DNA from: an uncultured Streptococcus sp.
Lineage (GTDB): Bacteria > Bacillota > Bacilli > Lactobacillales > Streptococcaceae
Reading direction: 5' to 3'
Length of the DNA stretch: 56,805 bases
Assembly: GCA_934215455.1 (NCBI GenBank)
Contig: CAKPZX010000004.1
Span: 1 to 56,805, forward strand
Below, in pieces: positions 26,321 through 34,199 of this stretch (position 1 is its first letter; each line of letters starts with the position of its first letter). Below the pieces are notes generated by a model, which saw only the letters and a program-made list of their open reading frames with translations, was not told the DNA's origin and did not search any database. The translations under genes were made by a program, and so were the position numbers.

Positions 26321-26329
26321 CGTACTCAC

Positions 26330-26515
26330 CTCCTTGTATTTACCCTTACTATTATAATGAATTAAATCGAAAAAGTAAATAGAAATCCCAGAGAAATGCG
26401 AAAAAAGATGAATTTGATTTAAATCAGATTTTCTTTTTAAAATTTATCAGCTCTTCCTTTACTTTTTGAGTAAAAAGGTCTAAGATAAGAGCAAAGAGTT
26501 CATGGAGGTGGAGCT
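26330..26515. promoter_or_regulatory. divergent control region with palindromes
   Basis: On the minus strand TTTACT (26379-26374) and TATAAT (26356-26351), 17 bp apart, form the repressor operon promoter. Toward the acetyltransferase there is a perfect 12-bp palindrome TGATTTAAATCA (26415-26426) and the inverted repeat TTTACT-TTTTG-AGTAAA (26458-26474). The string TTTACTTTTT occurs both at the minus -35 and in that inverted repeat, so it may be an operator half-site. These roles are inferred. Confidence 0.5.
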
Positions 26516-26953
26516 ATGATTCGTACTGTTCAAGTCAAAGATGCAGGTCAAATTAGAGATTTATGTCACCAAGCATTGGGGTATGATTCGACCCTGGAGA
26601 AAGTGGTAGCTCAGATTGATAAATTTAATTCGCCAGATTCGGATCATTTTTGCTTTGTTTATGAAGAGGACCAAACAGGAAATATTCTTGGTTATGTGGA
26701 AGCGGAAGTCTATGAAAGCCTCTATAGTGATGCTGGTTTAAATATTTTGGGTCTTGCGGTTTTTCCATCTGCTCAAGGACGTGGGATCGGTCGCCAATTG
26801 ATGGAGCGAGTAGAAGATCTTGCCAAAAGCAAGCATTATTCTTTTATCCGTTTAAATTCTGCCTCTCATCGAAAAGAAGCTCATCTCTTTTACGAACGAA
26901 TAGGCTATGAGGGTAATAAAACGCAGAAGCGATTTTTGAAAATAATGAATTAA
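26516..26953 (+). CDS. GNAT family N-acetyltransferase
   Basis: A 145-residue GNAT enzyme. Motif A, LAVFPSAQGRGIGRQLM, holds the canonical Q-G-R-G-I-G acetyl-CoA pyrophosphate loop, and the later FIRLNSASHRKEAHLFYERIGY is motif B. The form is that of aminoglycoside or small-molecule acetyltransferases; the substrate is unknown. GGAGGTGGAG precedes the start. The gene is divergent from the S24-type repressor, and a terminator lies directly after the stop. Confidence 0.86.
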   Translation: MIRTVQVKDAGQIRDLCHQALGYDSTLEKVVAQIDKFNSPDSDHFCFVYEEDQTGNILGYVEAEVYESLYSDAGLNILGLAVFPSAQGRGIGRQLMERVEDLAKSKHYSFIRLNSASHRKEAHLFYERIGYEGNKTQKRFLKIMN

Positions 26954-26977
26954 GATAGGCAAAGGCCTATCTTTTTT
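26952..26977 (+). terminator. terminator after the GNAT gene
   Basis: AAGATAGGC (26952-26960) and GCCTATCTT (26965-26973), loop AAAG, followed by further T. The stem overlaps the stop codon. Confidence 0.85.
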
Positions 26978-27019
26978 GTTATAATGAAGAGTACGATTAA
27001 ATTTACTAGGAAGATGATT

Positions 27020-28846
27020 ATGCCAAATTTTGAAGAATTAAAAAAACGACAAGAGAAGATTCGGAACTTCTCGATCATCGCCCATATTGACCATGGAAAG
27101 TCAACCTTGGCCGATCGAATTTTAGAAAAAACCGAAACCGTGTCTAGTCGGGAGATGCAAGCCCAACTCCTAGATAGCATGGACCTGGAACGGGAACGTG
27201 GGATTACCATTAAGCTCAACGCCATCGAGTTGAACTACACGGCTAAAGATGGAGAAACCTATATCTTTCACTTGATTGACACACCAGGACACGTGGACTT
27301 TACCTATGAGGTTTCGCGGTCGCTTGCTGCCTGTGAGGGAGCCATTCTCGTAGTGGATGCCGCTCAAGGGATTGAAGCCCAGACTCTAGCCAACGTTTAC
27401 TTAGCGCTGGACAATGATTTGGAAATCCTGCCAGTTATCAATAAAATCGACTTGCCAGCTGCAGATCCAGAACGGGTGCGCACAGAAGTAGAAGATGTCA
27501 TCGGCTTGGATGCTAGTGAAGCTGTCCTAGCCTCTGCCAAAGCTGGTATCGGAATTGAAGAAATTTTGGAGCAGATCGTTGAGAAAGTTCCAGCACCGAC
27601 GGGTGATGTTGAAGCACCTCTTCAAGCCTTGATCTTTGACTCCGTTTACGATGCCTATCGTGGGGTAATCCTTCAGGTCCGAGTGGTCAACGGAATGGTT
27701 AAACCGGGCGATAAGATCCAGCTCATGAGCAATGGCAAGACCTTTGATGTCACAGAAGTTGGGATCTTTACTCCTAAAGCAGTTGGACGTGATTTCCTTG
27801 CGACGGGAGACGTCGGCTATATTGCGGCCTCTATCAAAACCGTTGCGGACACCCGCGTCGGGGATACGGTGACCCTAGCGACCAATCCAGCAAGTGAGCC
27901 ACTACATGGATACAAGCAAATGAATCCAATGGTCTTTGCCGGTCTTTACCCAATCGAATCTAACAAATACAATGATCTTCGTGAAGCCTTGGAAAAATTG
28001 CAATTGAATGACGCCAGTCTTCAATTTGAACCGGAAACATCTCAAGCCCTCGGTTTTGGTTTCCGTTGTGGTTTCTTGGGTCTCCTTCATATGGACGTTA
28101 TCCAAGAGCGTTTGGAACGTGAGTTCAACATTGACTTGATCATGACAGCACCGTCTGTTATCTACAAGGTCAATTTGACAGATGGAGAAGCACTGGATGT
28201 CTCCAACCCTTCTGAGTTCCCAGATCCAACTAAGATCGCTTCGATCGAAGAACCGTATGTCAAAGCCCAAATCATGGTGCCACAAGAGTTTGTCGGGGCT
28301 GTCATGGAATTAGCCCAACGGAAACGCGGGGATTTTGTGACCATGGATTACATCGATGAAAATCGGGTGAATGTCATCTATCAAATCCCACTAGCGGAAA
28401 TTGTCTTTGATTTCTTTGATAAATTGAAATCCTCTACTCGTGGCTATGCGAGCTTTGACTATGAGTTGTCTGAATACCGTCCTTCTAAATTGGTCAAAAT
28501 GGATATCCTTCTCAATGGCGATACCGTCGATGCCCTCAGCTTTATCGTTCACAAGGACTTTGCTTATGAACGTGGTAAATTGATCGTTGAGAAGCTCAAG
28601 AAGATTATCCCTCGTCAACAGTTTGAAGTGCCTATCCAAGCAGCTATCGGTCATAAGATCGTGGCCCGTACAGATATCAAGGCCCTTCGTAAGAACGTCT
28701 TGGCCAAGTGTTATGGTGGGGACGTCTCACGGAAACGTAAGCTTCTTGAAAAACAAAAGGCTGGTAAGAAACGGATGAAAGCGATCGGATCTGTAGAAGT
28801 ACCACAGGAAGCCTTCTTATCTGTCTTGTCAATGGATGAAGAATAA
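27020..28846 (+). CDS. lepA: elongation factor 4 (LepA)
   Basis: LepA is a ribosome-associated GTPase that acts in translation under stress or in initiation. The 608-residue protein shows G1 AHIDHGKST (21-29), the switch region RGITIK, G3 DTPGH, G4 NKID and G5 SAK, followed by EF-G-like domains II, III and V and the LepA-specific C-terminal domain with [25 protein letters not shown] given here in part as [21 protein letters not shown] 27020 has GGAAG upstream and yields the family N-terminus. The open frame extends twelve codons further upstream through the promoter region, which I reject as coding. Confidence 0.97.
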   Translation: MPNFEELKKRQEKIRNFSIIAHIDHGKSTLADRILEKTETVSSREMQAQLLDSMDLERERGITIKLNAIELNYTAKDGETYIFHLIDTPGHVDFTYEVSRSLAACEGAILVVDAAQGIEAQTLANVYLALDNDLEILPVINKIDLPAADPERVRTEVEDVIGLDASEAVLASAKAGIGIEEILEQIVEKVPAPTGDVEAPLQALIFDSVYDAYRGVILQVRVVNGMVKPGDKIQLMSNGKTFDVTEVGIFTPKAVGRDFLATGDVGYIAASIKTVADTRVGDTVTLATNPASEPLHGYKQMNPMVFAGLYPIESNKYNDLREALEKLQLNDASLQFEPETSQALGFGFRCGFLGLLHMDVIQERLEREFNIDLIMTAPSVIYKVNLTDGEALDVSNPSEFPDPTKIASIEEPYVKAQIMVPQEFVGAVMELAQRKRGDFVTMDYIDENRVNVIYQIPLAEIVFDFFDKLKSSTRGYASFDYELSEYRPSKLVKMDILLNGDTVDALSFIVHKDFAYERGKLIVEKLKKIIPRQQFEVPIQAAIGHKIVARTDIKALRKNVLAKCYGGDVSRKRKLLEKQKAGKKRMKAIGSVEVPQEAFLSVLSMDEE

Positions 28847-28851
28847 CATTT

Positions 28852-28880
28852 AAAGTGCCTCAAAAGGGCGCTTTTATTTT
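28852..28880 (+). terminator. terminator after lepA
   Basis: AAAGTGCC (28852-28859) pairs with GGCGCTTT (28867-28874) with one G-T wobble, followed by TATTTT. Confidence 0.75.
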
Positions 28881-29000
28881 AGGTTTGAAAGAAATAAACT
28901 AAATTAGAAAGGTTGGATCAGATGTGACACTTATCCTATTTTAAAATACCCACTTTCATGGTAGACTAGAGGAAAGAAAACGTTCTCAAGGAGGTTGAGC

Positions 29001-29645
29001 ATGAAACACAAATTATGGGTCACATCATTGACGATTCTTTCTGCCTGCACATTAATGGCTTGTAGTCACACTACTAAAAAGGACACAGCAGCTTCTTCTA
29101 CAAAAGAGAGTAGCAGCAAAGTCGAAAAGCAAACAAGCAGCTCTTCGTCAAAGGTTACTTCCTCTACAAAGAAAAACACTTCCAGTCAAGAAACCAAGCG
29201 GATTGGAAATGCAGATTATGGATACATCGATATTCCAAGTAAATGGTTCAAGTTCACGGATATCGATGGGACAGAAGCTGTCCAGTATACGGATGGGAGT
29301 GGCTATAATATCGTCACCTTGAACAGCTTTACGCGGGAAAAGGCCAAAGTTCCTGCGGATATCGAGTTTAATGCAGAATTTTTAGCCAAGAAACTGGCCG
29401 TAATGTGGCAAGATAACCAGGATGTTGGAAAGATGACGGGAGCGCGGACTAAAGTCGCAGGTCTGGACGCTTACCAGCTTCAAATTATCATGAAATCTGG
29501 TCAATACCTGATTACTTGGGTCTTCCAGAAGGGTGAAAAAGTTTATACCATTTCTTTTGAAGGGGATGCAGAAACCTTGAAAACCTTTATCCCATACATT
29601 GAAGACACATGGAGCCTAGATGGAACAGGCGCTGTAACGGATTAA
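29001..29645 (+). CDS. putative lipoprotein of unknown function
   Basis: A 214-residue protein with a lipoprotein signal peptide: basic MKHK, hydrophobic segment and lipobox LMAC with acylated Cys21. A low-complexity Ser/Thr/Lys linker (about 22-67) leads to a folded domain of about 145 residues that begins IGNADYGYIDIPSKWFKF, a form reminiscent of PsbP/DUF1795-type domains, although that resemblance is only an impression. It would sit on the outer face of the membrane. The start has AAGGAGG 8 nt upstream. A TTG two codons earlier is not needed. A terminator follows. Confidence 0.8.
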   Translation: MKHKLWVTSLTILSACTLMACSHTTKKDTAASSTKESSSKVEKQTSSSSSKVTSSTKKNTSSQETKRIGNADYGYIDIPSKWFKFTDIDGTEAVQYTDGSGYNIVTLNSFTREKAKVPADIEFNAEFLAKKLAVMWQDNQDVGKMTGARTKVAGLDAYQLQIIMKSGQYLITWVFQKGEKVYTISFEGDAETLKTFIPYIEDTWSLDGTGAVTD

Positions 29646-29652
29646 TCAAGTG

Positions 29653-29680
29653 AGATAGATCTCAGGATCTATCTTTTTTT
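29653..29680 (+). terminator. terminator after the lipoprotein gene
   Basis: AGATAGATC (29653-29661) pairs perfectly with GATCTATCT (29666-29674), loop TCAG, followed by six more T. Confidence 0.88.
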
Positions 29681-29729
29681 AGAGTCTTTGTGGTATAATC
29701 TTTCTATTGTTTAGAAGAGGAAATAGAGG

Positions 29730-30224
29730 ATGACACAGGAAATTGATATTGAAAAATACCATCAGTTAGCTCTCCAAAAGCAAAAGGAGCACCGCAAGGT
29801 ATTGGCGAATCTCAAGAAGAAGCCGCCTAAGAATTTAGATAAAATAGCGCAAGAAATCCACGATGAAGTTTTCCAAGAAATCGATTGTACGGCTTGTGCC
29901 AATTGCTGTAAAACCTTAGGACCCGATTTTAAGGAAGCGGATATCACACGAATCGCCAAATATTTCAAGATGAAGCTTCCTGCCTTTGAGGCAGAATTTC
30001 TTCAAGTTGACGAAGATGGGGACAAGGTTTTTAAATCCATGCCTTGCCCCTTTCTTGGTGGGGACAATCTTTGTTCCATCTATGATGTTCGTCCAAAAGC
30101 TTGTCGGGAATTCCCTCACACCGATCGCAAGAAGATTTATCAGATCAACCATCTGACCATCAAGAATACCCTCACTTGCCCAGCGGCTTATTTATTTGTA
30201 GAAAAATTGAAGGATCGTTTGTAA
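29730..30224 (+). CDS. YkgJ-family cysteine-cluster protein
   Basis: A 164-residue cytoplasmic protein of the YkgJ (UPF0153) family. The cysteine cluster CTACANCCKTLGPDF is followed by CPFLGGDNLCSIYDVRPKACREFP, cited in two parts because of its length. The pattern suggests a metal site, zinc or an Fe-S cluster, but the biochemical role of the family is not established. GTGGTATAAT upstream (about 29691-29700) is an extended -10 promoter. Its stop overlaps the start of the next HAD gene by one base (TAATG). Confidence 0.87.
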   Translation: MTQEIDIEKYHQLALQKQKEHRKVLANLKKKPPKNLDKIAQEIHDEVFQEIDCTACANCCKTLGPDFKEADITRIAKYFKMKLPAFEAEFLQVDEDGDKVFKSMPCPFLGGDNLCSIYDVRPKACREFPHTDRKKIYQINHLTIKNTLTCPAAYLFVEKLKDRL

Positions 30225-30913
30225 TGGCATATAAATTTCTACTTTTCGACCTTGATCATACCTTGCTTGACTTTGAATCTGCTGAAGACACAGCCTTGAC
30301 GCAGATGTTAGAAGACATGAATTTTCCAGATGTGCAGGCCTTTAAGGATTACTACAAACCCATGAACCAAGGGCTCTGGAAGGATTTGGAACAAAAGAAA
30401 TTGACCAAGCAAGAGCTCGTGGATAGTCGGTTTGCGATTGGGTTTGCCCACTTTGGGATCAAGGTTGATGGGGCTGAGATGGCTCTTCGCTACCAAGATT
30501 ACATTAGTCTTCAGGGGCAGTCTTTCCCCGGTGCGGAGGACTTACTGGCTCGACTTGAAAAAGCAGGTTACCAGCTCTATGGTGCAACGAACGGAGTGAC
30601 TGCCATTCAAGAAGGACGCTTAGTTCATTCTACAATCGCACCTTATTTCAAAGAGGTCTTTATCTCTGAGCAGCTTCATACTCAGAAACCAGAACCTGCA
30701 TTTTTTGACAAGGTCGGCCAACTGATTCCAGGTTTTAGCAAGGAAGAGACCCTTATGATCGGAGATTCCTTGACGGCGGATATCGCAGGAGGAAATGCTG
30801 CGGGGATTGATACCGTCTGGTATAATCCTGATCACAAGGAAAATACCAGCCAGGTAGTGCCGACTTATACTGTTAGAAACTATCAAGAAATCGCCGATTT
30901 ACTGATAAAATAA
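30224..30913 (+). CDS. YjjG-like HAD phosphatase (noncanonical pyrimidine nucleotidase family)
   Basis: This 229-residue HAD-IA enzyme has motif I FDLDHTLLDF, motif II GATNGV, the catalytic lysine in TQKPEPAFFD and motif IV IGDSLTADIAGG. DLDHTLLDFE and the cap sequence are characteristic of YjjG, which dephosphorylates damaged or non-standard pyrimidine nucleotides; a housecleaning role is inferred. The start at 30224 shares its A with the YkgJ stop, so the two are coupled. The longer frame from 30101 overlaps YkgJ and is not supported. Confidence 0.88.
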   Translation: MAYKFLLFDLDHTLLDFESAEDTALTQMLEDMNFPDVQAFKDYYKPMNQGLWKDLEQKKLTKQELVDSRFAIGFAHFGIKVDGAEMALRYQDYISLQGQSFPGAEDLLARLEKAGYQLYGATNGVTAIQEGRLVHSTIAPYFKEVFISEQLHTQKPEPAFFDKVGQLIPGFSKEETLMIGDSLTADIAGGNAAGIDTVWYNPDHKENTSQVVPTYTVRNYQEIADLLIK

Positions 30914-30927
30914 AAAATTTTAAATAC

Positions 30928-30970
30928 TGTCAAGTTTTTTTCTTGACAGCTCTATAAAATGTGTTATAAT
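30928..30970 (+). promoter_or_regulatory. rpsP operon promoter
   Basis: TTGACA (30943-30948) and TATAAT (30965-30970) are 16 bp apart, a consensus-strength promoter fitting a ribosomal protein operon. The -35 is one arm of an 8-bp inverted repeat, CTGTCAAG (30928-30935) and CTTGACAG (30942-30949) with an all-T loop. The leader from about 30977 to 31036 may take part in autoregulation, but I see no defined motif. Confidence 0.82.
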
Positions 30971-31036
30971 AGATCATGTGCTAAATAGCTTGTCTATTTC
31001 ACCGAAAATTAAAATATAGAAAAGAGACTTATAAAA

Positions 31037-31309
31037 ATGGCAGTTAAAATTCGTTTGACTCGTATGGGTTCTAAGAAAAAACCTTACTACCGTATCAACG
31101 TAGCAGATTCACGTTCACCACGTGATGGACGTTTCATCGAAACAGTTGGAACTTACAATCCACTTGTTGAAGAAAACCAAGTAACTTTGAAAGAAGACCG
31201 CGTTCTTGCATGGTTGGCTGATGGAGCTCAACCTTCAGATACAGTTCGCAACATCCTTTCAAAAGCTGGTGTGATGAAGAAATTCCACGATTCTAAATTC
31301 TCAAAATAA
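31037..31309 (+). CDS. rpsP: 30S ribosomal protein S16
   Basis: S16 is a small-subunit assembly protein that binds the 5' domain of 16S rRNA. The 90-residue sequence starts [20 protein letters not shown] and contains [14 protein letters not shown], both diagnostic of S16. AAAGAGACTTATAAAA supplies a modest ribosome site. A strong promoter precedes it and khpA follows 20 bp later, the usual rpsP-khpA pairing. Codon usage is strongly biased, as expected for high expression. Confidence 0.97.
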   Translation: MAVKIRLTRMGSKKKPYYRINVADSRSPRDGRFIETVGTYNPLVEENQVTLKEDRVLAWLADGAQPSDTVRNILSKAGVMKKFHDSKFSK

Positions 31310-31329
31310 TTTTTTAAGTAGGTTGATGT

Positions 31330-31569
31330 ATGGATACGATTGAAAATCTCATTATTGCAATTGTGAAACCCTTGATTTCACAGCCGGATGCTTTAACCAT
31401 CAAGATCGAAGATACTCCTGAATTCTTGGAGTACCACCTTGACCTTGATCCTAGCGATGTTGGTCGTGTAATCGGTCGAAAAGGTCGCACCATTTCTGCG
31501 ATAAGAACGATTGTCTACTCTGTCCCAACTGAAGATAAAAAAGTAAGAATCGTTATTGACGAAAAATAA
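31330..31569 (+). CDS. khpA: KH-domain RNA-binding protein KhpA
   Basis: This 79-residue single KH domain has the GxxG loop in [15 protein letters not shown]. In pneumococcus KhpA partners KhpB (EloR) and affects cell division and elongation through RNA binding. It begins 20 bp after rpsP and has AAGTAGGTTGATGT upstream. A terminator follows directly, so rpsP-khpA may form a short transcript with partial read-through toward the later genes. Confidence 0.93.
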   Translation: MDTIENLIIAIVKPLISQPDALTIKIEDTPEFLEYHLDLDPSDVGRVIGRKGRTISAIRTIVYSVPTEDKKVRIVIDEK

Positions 31570-31572
31570 AAA

Positions 31573-31596
31573 GGCGGGATTTTGTCCCGTTTTTTT
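31573..31596 (+). terminator. terminator after khpA
   Basis: CGGGA (31575-31579) and TCCCG (31585-31589), loop TTTTG, followed by seven T. The T-run ends about 15 nt before the next start codon. Confidence 0.82.
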
Positions 31597-31611
31597 GTTG
31601 AAGGAGAAGGA

Positions 31612-31944
31612 ATGAAAGAAGTGACCATTCGGCAATTACAAGCCTATTTACAAGAACATTACCAGAATACTCGAACAGAAGAAGGTTTATTTATCAAACT
31701 GGTTGAAGAGGTTGGGGAAGTAGCTGAGGTGTTAAATGGACGTTCTGGACGTAAAGCAGGTGTTCAGGATTCGAATGAGGAATTAGCCAAAGAGCTCGCT
31801 GATATCATTCACTACACGGTTGCCATCGCTGCTATCAATGAGATCGACCTTACTAAAACCATCTTTGAAAAAGATAAAACAGCAGCAGTAAAATACCAGC
31901 ACGAGCGGGATTTGGAGCAGTTTCTAGCAGATAAGTCCATTTGA
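31612..31944 (+). CDS. MazG-like nucleotide pyrophosphohydrolase
   Basis: A 110-residue protein with the MazG/all-alpha NTP pyrophosphohydrolase fold. The metal-binding helices read KLVEEVGEVAEVLNG (the EExxE element) and ELAKELADIIHYTVAIA (ExxD element). Enzymes of this type hydrolyse non-canonical or excess NTPs or dNTPs. ATG 31612 has AAGGAGAAGG upstream; the upstream frame from 31582 reads through the terminator stem and is not used. It sits between khpA and rimM, a place where many streptococci have no such gene or other genes. Confidence 0.87.
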   Translation: MKEVTIRQLQAYLQEHYQNTRTEEGLFIKLVEEVGEVAEVLNGRSGRKAGVQDSNEELAKELADIIHYTVAIAAINEIDLTKTIFEKDKTAAVKYQHERDLEQFLADKSI

Positions 31945-31969
31945 GAAAATCCCTTGAACGTGATAGAAT
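31941..31969 (+). promoter_or_regulatory. promoter of the alpha/beta hydrolase gene
   Basis: TTGAGA (31941-31946) and TAGAAT (31964-31969) are 17 bp apart with TGA before the -10. It overlaps the end of the MazG-like gene and gives the hydrolase its own transcript. Confidence 0.65.
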
Positions 31970-32017
31970 AAACATAAGAATATTTAGTGATTATTGTATA
32001 GAATGAGTGGTTTTGAT

Positions 32018-32800
32018 ATGAAACGATTTGAAGTAACTACAAAAATTGGTTGTCTCTCTGTTACTTATAAAAAGAGAAATAGAGTACTAGTTTGTTTAAA
32101 TGGTGCTGGTTTGATACCAACTTATGAAAATTTTCTACCAATTCTTGAAAAACTTCCTTCCTCAATGGGCTACCTTACAATTGATTTTCCAAATACAGGA
32201 AGGAGTTCTATTCACAACCAGACAGGACTTGATTTTGACAATCTGGTTGATACGGTATACGAAATTCTGAAAGGATTGGAAATTTCTGATTATATACTAT
32301 GTGTTCATAGTTTAGGTGGTGTTTTGGCTTTAAAGTTGATGAGTAAACCAATTAAGTGTCAAGCATTGATAGCACTTGAACCGACAACGAAAAAAATAAT
32401 GTTTGCTGATTTTTCCAAAAATCCTTATCCAGAAATGGAAGAACAAATGAGGATGATTGAAGAATGTGGGCCCGAAAATTATTTCAAGGGACTAACTCAA
32501 GCAACATTTGACCCTGAAACTGATAGACTGATTTGGGAATTGATGGAAGCAAAGAGATTAGAGTTGGAAAAGCAAGTTCCTGGTTTCCAGATATCTGGAA
32601 ATATTACTGCTGAAGATTTTGATAGTTTGTCCTTAGCAGATAATATTCCTATTTTCATATTTTGTCAGGCGTATAGAGAAAAAGAGTACAGAGATTCAGA
32701 ATATTGGAGTACTAAAACAAAACTCATTCTAGGTGGAAATCACCACTATCTACAGTGGTCAGAGTCGGAAAAAATTGCAACTATTATTAGAGACTTGTAG
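32018..32800 (+). CDS. alpha/beta hydrolase
   Basis: A protein of about 260 residues with the alpha/beta-hydrolase fold: oxyanion region LNGAGL, IDFPNTGRSS, nucleophile elbow VHSLGG (Ser of the triad), and a late catalytic histidine in GGNHHYLQWSE. The substrate is unknown; the fold covers esterases, peptidases and lactonases. The start is uncertain: ATG 32018 has a partial GAGTGG ribosome site, ATG 32003 has none, and the frame can begin at a TTG at 31994. The gene is visibly more AT-rich than rimM and trmD, with codons such as ATA and AGA, suggesting later acquisition. It interrupts the rpsP-trmD cluster. Confidence 0.78.
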   Translation: MKRFEVTTKIGCLSVTYKKRNRVLVCLNGAGLIPTYENFLPILEKLPSSMGYLTIDFPNTGRSSIHNQTGLDFDNLVDTVYEILKGLEISDYILCVHSLGGVLALKLMSKPIKCQALIALEPTTKKIMFADFSKNPYPEMEEQMRMIEECGPENYFKGLTQATFDPETDRLIWELMEAKRLELEKQVPGFQISGNITAEDFDSLSLADNIPIFIFCQAYREKEYRDSEYWSTKTKLILGGNHHYLQWSESEKIATIIRDL

Positions 32801-32836
32801 AGATGAACTAATTAAAAGAGGAATGTAAAGAATAAA

Positions 32837-33355
32837 ATGAATTACTTTAATGTTGGGAAAATTGTCAATACCCAAGGCTTACAAGGAGAAATGCGGGTCT
32901 TGTCTGTGACAGACTTTGCGGAAGAGCGTTTTAAAAAAGGAGCTGAGTTGGCTCTCTTTGATGAGAAGGATCGTTTTGTCCAAACAGTGACCATTGCTAG
33001 CCACCGCAAGCACAAGAACTTCGATATCATCAAGTTTAAGGATATGTACCATATCAATGCCATTGAAAAATTCAAGGGCTTTAGCCTCAAGGTTGCAGAA
33101 GAAGACTTGACAGATTTGGAGGATGGCGAGTTTTATTACCATGAGATCATCGGCCTTGATGTTTATGAAAATGACCAACTAATCGGTCAGATCAAGGAAA
33201 TCCTGCAACCAGGTGCCAATGATGTTTGGGTCGTGAAACGCAAAGGCAAACGCGACCTTCTCTTGCCTTATATCCCACCAGTGGTGCTCAATATCGATAT
33301 CCCAGGAAACCGGGTGGATGTAGACATCTTAGAAGGGTTAGACGATGAAGATTGA
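32837..33355 (+). CDS. rimM: ribosome maturation factor RimM
   Basis: RimM helps mature the head of the 30S subunit by binding S19. The 172-residue protein has the N-terminal beta-barrel beginning [20 protein letters not shown] and a C-terminal PRC domain with [18 protein letters not shown]. The ribosome site is weak, AAAGAGGAATG somewhat upstream. Its end overlaps trmD by 11 bp, the standard rimM-trmD arrangement. Confidence 0.96.
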   Translation: MNYFNVGKIVNTQGLQGEMRVLSVTDFAEERFKKGAELALFDEKDRFVQTVTIASHRKHKNFDIIKFKDMYHINAIEKFKGFSLKVAEEDLTDLEDGEFYYHEIIGLDVYENDQLIGQIKEILQPGANDVWVVKRKGKRDLLLPYIPPVVLNIDIPGNRVDVDILEGLDDED

Positions 33356-34061
33356 CATTTTAACCCTCTTTCCAGAGATGTTTTCGCCTTTGGAGCACTC
33401 GATTGTCGGAAAGGCGCGTGAAAAGGGACTTCTCGAGATCAACTACCATAATTTCCGTGAAAACGCGGAAAAGGCGCGCCATGTGGACGATGAACCCTAT
33501 GGTGGTGGGCAGGGGATGCTTCTACGCGCTCAGCCAATCTTCGATACCTTTGATGCGATTGAGAAAAAGAATCCGCGTGTGATCCTGCTGGATCCTGCTG
33601 GTCGGACCTTTGATCAAGCCTACGCAGAAGAGTTGGCTCAGGAAGAAGAATTGATCTTTATCTGTGGTCACTATGAGGGCTACGACGAGCGAATCAAGAC
33701 CTTGGTGACAGATGAGATTTCTCTTGGAGATTATGTTTTGACGGGTGGTGAGCTGGCTGCCATGACCATGATCGATGCGACGGTGCGCTTGATTCCGGAG
33801 GTGATTGGAAAAGAGTCCAGTCACCAGGATGACAGTTTCTCCTCTGGTCTACTAGAATATCCTCAATACACACGGCCTTATGAATACAGAGGAATGACTG
33901 TTCCAGATGTTCTCATGAGTGGTCACCATGAAAATATTCGTCAGTGGCGCCTCTATCAGAGTTTGAAAAAGACCTTAGAACGTCGGCCAGACTTGCTAGA
34001 AAACTATGAGTTAACAGCAGAAGAAGAGAAGATGTTGGAACAAATTAAACAAGAAGACTAA
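33345..34061 (+). CDS. trmD: tRNA (guanine-N1)-methyltransferase TrmD
   Basis: TrmD methylates G37 of tRNAs that read CUN, CCN and CGG codons, preventing +1 frameshifts. The 238-residue SPOUT enzyme shows [37 protein letters not shown] and the trefoil-knot SAM site [13 protein letters not shown]. Length is typical. Translation starts 11 bp inside rimM, so the two are coupled. A terminator overlaps the stop codon. Confidence 0.97.
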   Translation: MKIDILTLFPEMFSPLEHSIVGKAREKGLLEINYHNFRENAEKARHVDDEPYGGGQGMLLRAQPIFDTFDAIEKKNPRVILLDPAGRTFDQAYAEELAQEEELIFICGHYEGYDERIKTLVTDEISLGDYVLTGGELAAMTMIDATVRLIPEVIGKESSHQDDSFSSGLLEYPQYTRPYEYRGMTVPDVLMSGHHENIRQWRLYQSLKKTLERRPDLLENYELTAEEEKMLEQIKQED

Positions 34062-34083
34062 CAGCGTCAGCTGTTTTTCTTTT
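34061..34083 (+). terminator. terminator after trmD
   Basis: ACAGC (34061-34065) and GCTGT (34070-34074), loop GTCA, followed by TTTTCTTTT. The first base belongs to the stop codon. Confidence 0.78.
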
Positions 34084-34199
34084 GCCTCAAAAATTTATGA
34101 AAAAAACTTTTTAAACCTACTAGTTATTGGTAACAAAATGTGGTATGCTAAGGGGTAGAGAAACTTCAAGAAAATGATTCAGTTTTGGGGGTGAGTTTA

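Noticed and set aside
26984..27019. N-terminal extension of LepA
   Set aside because: The extra codons lie directly behind the GNAT terminator, and ATG 27020 has a ribosome site and gives the family N-terminus.
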